Shown one piece after another: positions 4,983 to 6,886 of a stretch of DNA of 6,886 nt; the stretch's first letter is position 1; each line of letters begins with the position of its first letter. Both the position numbers and the translations under genes were made by a program. Source of the stretch: Caulobacteraceae bacterium. GTDB taxonomy: Bacteria > Pseudomonadota > Alphaproteobacteria > Caulobacterales > Caulobacteraceae. The notes under the pieces were generated by a model. That model was given only the letters and a program-made list of their open reading frames with translations. It was not told the DNA's origin and ran no database searches. The DNA is taken from assembly GCA_004144935.1 (NCBI GenBank), contig SDZP01000186.1:1-6886 (forward strand). The letters run 5' to 3'.

Positions 4983-5156
4983 CTAGTGAGTTCGAGCCTT
5001 CAGGCCTTCGATCTCTTCCTTGAGGCGTAGCTTCTGCCTTTTGAGCTCCGCGATCCTGATGTCGTCGGACGCCGGGTGCGTCAGTTCCTGCTCGATGGTT
5101 CGGTCCAGTTTCCTGTGCCGGTTGTCGAGCTCCCGCAGACGGGCTTCCAAGGCCAT
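4983..5156 (-). CDS. DUF465/YdcH-like small coiled-coil protein (copy 1)
   Basis: A 57-residue protein, MALEARLREL at the start and EEIEGLKARTH at the end, with the start ATG complementary to 5154-5156. A near-perfect ribosome site AAGGAGG (complement of 5166-5172) lies 9 bases upstream. The core RHRKLDRTIEQELTHPASDD, then IAELKRQKLRLKEEIEGL, is the DUF465/YdcH pattern: two amphipathic helices with a short turn around the HPASDD region, expected to form a coiled-coil hairpin. It is charged and cytosolic with no membrane segment. Family function is unknown. It is convergent with trcR, sharing the 4941-4975 terminator, and divergent from ubiX across 94 bases. A related gene lies at 6335-6562. 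Confidence 0.92.
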   Translation of the reverse strand: MALEARLRELDNRHRKLDRTIEQELTHPASDDIRIAELKRQKLRLKEEIEGLKARTH

Positions 5157-5192
5157 GGTATTTCGCCTCCTTGGCTATTTATGCACACTCAA

Positions 5193-5225
5193 GTGAACAC
5201 CCGAGATGACGGGGAGTCTGTTCAC
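5193..5225. promoter_or_regulatory. 7-bp dyad in the DUF465/ubiX divergent promoter region
   Basis: GTGAACA (5193-5199) and TGTTCAC (5219-5225) are exact inverted repeats 26 bases apart centre to centre, with CCCG/CGGG pairing inside (5200-5203/5210-5213). A GANTC site (GAGTC, 5214-5218) lies within. An AT-rich segment GGCTATTTATGC (5173-5184) next to it could supply a -10 for either direction. It could be an operator serving both genes, or an RNA stem in the ubiX leader. Confidence 0.45.
5197..5219 (+). repeat. Copy 2 of a dispersed intergenic element
   Basis: ACACCCGAGATGA (5197-5209) followed by CGGGGAGTCT (5210-5219) nearly repeats 1999-2020 upstream of the threonine aldolase gene. The last 15 bases match at 14 positions. 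It overlaps the dyad at 5193-5225. Confidence 0.55.
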
Positions 5226-5250
5226 ATAACCGGGAGGCTGGACCATCGGT

Positions 5251-5844
5251 ATGGCGCAAAATGGGCGGCTGATCGTCGGAATCTCCGGCGCCAGCGGGGC
5301 TTTGCTGGGAATCCGGGCCCTCGATGCCTGTCGTGATCTGGGGGTGGAAAGTCACCTCGTCCTGTCCAGATCGGCGGCCCTGACCGTCAGTCAGGAGACG
5401 GATCTGACCGTCGCCGATGTCGCGGCCCGCGCCGACGTGGTCCACAAGGTCGGCGATGTCGGCGCCTCGATCGCCTCGGGCAGCTTCCGAACCCTCGGCA
5501 TGATCATCGCCCCCTGCTCGGTGCGGACCATGGGCGAGATCACCACCGGCGTGACCTCCACCCTTCTGACCCGCGCTGCCGACGTGGTGCTCAAGGAACG
5601 CCGCCGCCTTGTGCTGATGGTGCGCGAGACACCGCTGCACCTGGGACACCTGCGCACCATGACGGCGCTGGCCGAGATGGGCGCGATCATCGCCCCGCCG
5701 ATGCCGGCCTTCTACGCCCGCCCCGCCTCCATCGCCGAGATGATCGACCAGTCGGTGGGCCGGGCGCTGGACGCCTTCGGGCTGGACTGGGCGCCGGTGA
5801 AGCGCTGGGGCGAGGACCTGGGGTCGATCCGGAGCGAGCCGTGA
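5251..5844 (+). CDS. ubiX: Flavin prenyltransferase UbiX
   Basis: A 197-residue flavoprotein that transfers a dimethylallyl group to FMN, making the prenyl-FMN cofactor used by UbiD-type decarboxylases in ubiquinone synthesis. The family motifs are present in order: IVGISGASGALLG (8-20) for FMN phosphate, Ser40, IIAPCSVRTMGEI (85-97), LKERRRLVLMVRETPLHLGH (114-133) with Lys115, Arg125 and Glu126 of the active site, and PPMPAFYARP (149-158) with Tyr155. Length is normal. Older annotations call it 3-octaprenyl-4-hydroxybenzoate carboxy-lyase. The ribosome site GGGAGG (5232-5237) is 13 bases from ATG 5251, rather far, but the frame has a stop at 5227-5229 and no other start between, so this start is firm. 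It is the first gene of a likely operon; its stop overlaps the next gene by GTGA. No ubiD is in the window. Confidence 0.97.
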   Translation: MAQNGRLIVGISGASGALLGIRALDACRDLGVESHLVLSRSAALTVSQETDLTVADVAARADVVHKVGDVGASIASGSFRTLGMIIAPCSVRTMGEITTGVTSTLLTRAADVVLKERRRLVLMVRETPLHLGHLRTMTALAEMGAIIAPPMPAFYARPASIAEMIDQSVGRALDAFGLDWAPVKRWGEDLGSIRSEP

Positions 5845-6281
5845 GCGGATTCTGGGACTGGGCCCTGGCCGCCTACGACCGGCCCGGCGTCGCCGAGGCC
5901 TGCCTCAGCCTGCAGGACGACCACGGCCAACAGACCGCCTACCTCCTCTGGGCGGCCTGGGCCTCGCCGGCCGAGCGGCCGCTGGCCGACGGCGCCGAAC
6001 TGGCCCGTCATTGGGAGGCGGCGATCCTCGGCCCCGTGCGCCAGTCTCGGCGGGCCTTGAAGGCCCCGCTCGGCCCTGTCGACGACACGGCCCGGCTGGC
6101 GATTCGCGAGACGGTGAAGGCGGTCGAACTCGACCTCGAACGGTTGCTGATGACTTCGCTCGAAGGGCTGTCGCAGGCGACCCCGGGGCAGGCCCTGCCC
6201 GCCCTGATCCGCGCCGGCGAGGCCTGGGGCGATCCGCCGCCTGCCGAAGCGCTTGAGCGGCTCGCAAGGGCGCTGGCCTGA
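5841..6281 (+). CDS. TIGR02444 (DUF2390) family protein
   Basis: A 146-residue helical soluble protein. The N-terminus FWDWALAAYDRPGVAEACLS, LQDDHGQQTAYLLWAAW, then the HWEAAILGPVRQSRRALK segment (57-74) match the TIGR02444/DUF2390 pattern of a FW start, LQD-x-HG, and W-x4-PLR-like-x3-R-x-LK. The role of this family is unknown. It starts with GTG 5841, overlapping the ubiX stop (5842-5844) by four bases; no separate ribosome site is needed if translation is coupled. The tight overlap suggests it is made with UbiX, but a link to quinone or prenyl-FMN metabolism is only a guess from position. The C-terminal part (residues 85-146) is helical and poorly conserved. Confidence 0.88.
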   Translation: MSGFWDWALAAYDRPGVAEACLSLQDDHGQQTAYLLWAAWASPAERPLADGAELARHWEAAILGPVRQSRRALKAPLGPVDDTARLAIRETVKAVELDLERLLMTSLEGLSQATPGQALPALIRAGEAWGDPPPAEALERLARALA

Positions 6282-6334
6282 TCGAATCCGTCTGCTAGTG
6301 TCGGGCGTTCGAGATTTGCGTTTGGGGACGGTTG

Positions 6335-6562
6335 ATGGCCGACAACGACGGGGAAATGATCCCCATGCCCAACGTGGAAATTCGCGCCCAGCTGTTGGAG
6401 CTGCGCCAAAGACACCAGGACCTGAACGCCGCCGTCGAGGCCCTCGGCCTGATGCCGACCCCCGACCAGCTGCAGATCGCCCGGCTGAAGAAGCAAAAGC
6501 TCGTGCTGCGCGACCAGATCACCAAGCTGGAAAACATGCTGACGCCGGATCTGCTGGCCTGA
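6335..6562 (+). CDS. DUF465/YdcH-like small coiled-coil protein (copy 2)
   Basis: A 75-residue cytosolic protein. After a variable N-terminus (MADNDGEMIPMPNVEI) comes the DUF465 core: LRQRHQDLNAAVEALGLMPT, DQLQIARLKKQKLVLRDQ and ITKLE. This parallels the copy at 4983-5156 (RH-x2-L-x3-IE or VE, a D-containing turn, I-x2-LK+QKL-x-L). The start ATG 6335 has GGGGA (6324-6328) 6 bases upstream; a TTG at 6332 adds nothing, and ATG 6356 is a possible internal start close to the core. The 53-base gap before it contains a GANTC site (GAATC, 6284-6288) and a GCTAG that could belong to a weak -10 box, so it may be partly independent of ubiX. The next gene follows after only 6 bases. Function unknown. 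Confidence 0.9.
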   Translation: MADNDGEMIPMPNVEIRAQLLELRQRHQDLNAAVEALGLMPTPDQLQIARLKKQKLVLRDQITKLENMLTPDLLA

Positions 6563-6568
6563 GCTGCG

Positions 6569-6886
6569 ATGAGACGGCGGTCTCTCCATCAGATCATCTT
6601 CGTCGCAGCTCTGATCGTCCCTGTGGTGATTGGCGGCCTGTTCAGCGCCTGGCGCGAGACGCCGGCCTGGATCGTGCTGTCGCTGATGTTCACAGGGTTC
6701 GTCGTCGCCAATATCCCGCGATGGATTCGCGCCGACCTGACCAATGCCGGCCGCCGGCTGGACAAGCAGGACTTTGCCGATGCGCGCCGGCTGGCCCTAC
6801 GGTTCCGTGCTCGCATGCGCCGACACCCCTGGCTCGGCCCCATCGCCGGTGTCGAGCTTGCGCGCGCCTCGCCGCCAGTCGACATC
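6569..6886 (+). CDS. Two-helix membrane protein, unknown function (3' end cut by window edge)
   Basis: The frame opens at ATG 6569 and runs 106 codons to the right edge without a stop. The N-terminus is basic (MRRRSLHQ), followed by hydrophobic segments at about 9-26 (IIFVAALIVPVVIGGLF) and 33-50 (AWIVLSLMFTGFVVANI), then a basic cytosolic part (RWIRADLTNAGRRLDKQDFA, continuing to RMRRHPWLG). The positive-inside pattern suggests both ends are cytosolic. The D-F-A-D-A-R-R-L-A segment after residue 67 recalls the start of a helical repeat (TPR-like), but too little is present to say. The start is only 6 bases after the DUF465 stop, so the two are likely co-translated. I do not recognise the family. 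Confidence 0.78.
   Translation, partial: MRRRSLHQIIFVAALIVPVVIGGLFSAWRETPAWIVLSLMFTGFVVANIPRWIRADLTNAGRRLDKQDFADARRLALRFRARMRRHPWLGPIAGVELARASPPVDI

Noticed and set aside
1..6886. Mobile elements, CRISPR arrays, tRNA/rRNA genes, toxin-antitoxin pairs or defence genes
   Set aside because: No transposase, regularly spaced repeats, cloverleaf or matching protein motifs were found on either strand; base composition is uniform apart from short promoter islets.

Overview
The window is very GC-rich, densely packed bacterial chromosome, most likely from an alphaproteobacterium of the Caulobacteraceae (Caulobacter, Phenylobacterium or Brevundimonas). The support is a TrcR (DUF1013) cell-cycle regulator, two DUF465/YdcH-like genes, a TIGR02444 (DUF2390) protein, a DUF3309 micro-protein, Caulobacter-style -10 boxes (GCTANAWC-like) and GANTC (CcrM-type) sites in some gene-free stretches. 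The genus is inferred from gene content; no rRNA or tRNA is present to confirm it.

Left part (1-1913): a partial minus-strand gene of an uncharacterised His/YHET-motif family runs off the left edge. A 270-base divergent intergenic region follows, with two perfect 8-bp hairpins and a candidate operator/promoter. It drives a two-gene operon: an ArsR-like winged-helix regulator and a SRPBCC (AHSA1-like) protein, overlapping by ATGA.

Middle part (1914-4180): a 141-base, palindrome-rich leader precedes a PLP-dependent low-specificity threonine aldolase. Then comes a DUF983 zinc-ribbon membrane protein, which overlaps tail to tail with a minus-strand antibiotic-biosynthesis-monooxygenase (ABM)-like protein. 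That gene is divergent from a 51-residue DUF3309 membrane peptide. A structured intergenic region with three stem-loops leads into trcR.

Right part (4181-6886): trcR ends at a strong, perfect 15-bp bidirectional terminator shared with a convergent 57-residue DUF465 gene that is too short for ordinary ORF cut-offs. Divergent from it is a likely operon of ubiX (flavin prenyltransferase, supplying prenyl-FMN for UbiD in ubiquinone synthesis), a TIGR02444 protein, a second DUF465 gene, and the start of a two-helix membrane protein cut by the window edge.

This is mostly ordinary housekeeping DNA. I see no mobile element, CRISPR array, phage gene, RNA gene or defence system. The best unexplained signal is a roughly 22-base element present in nearly identical form just upstream of both the threonine aldolase and ubiX. 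Next are the dyad symmetries in the promoter regions of the ArsR-type gene, trcR and ubiX.
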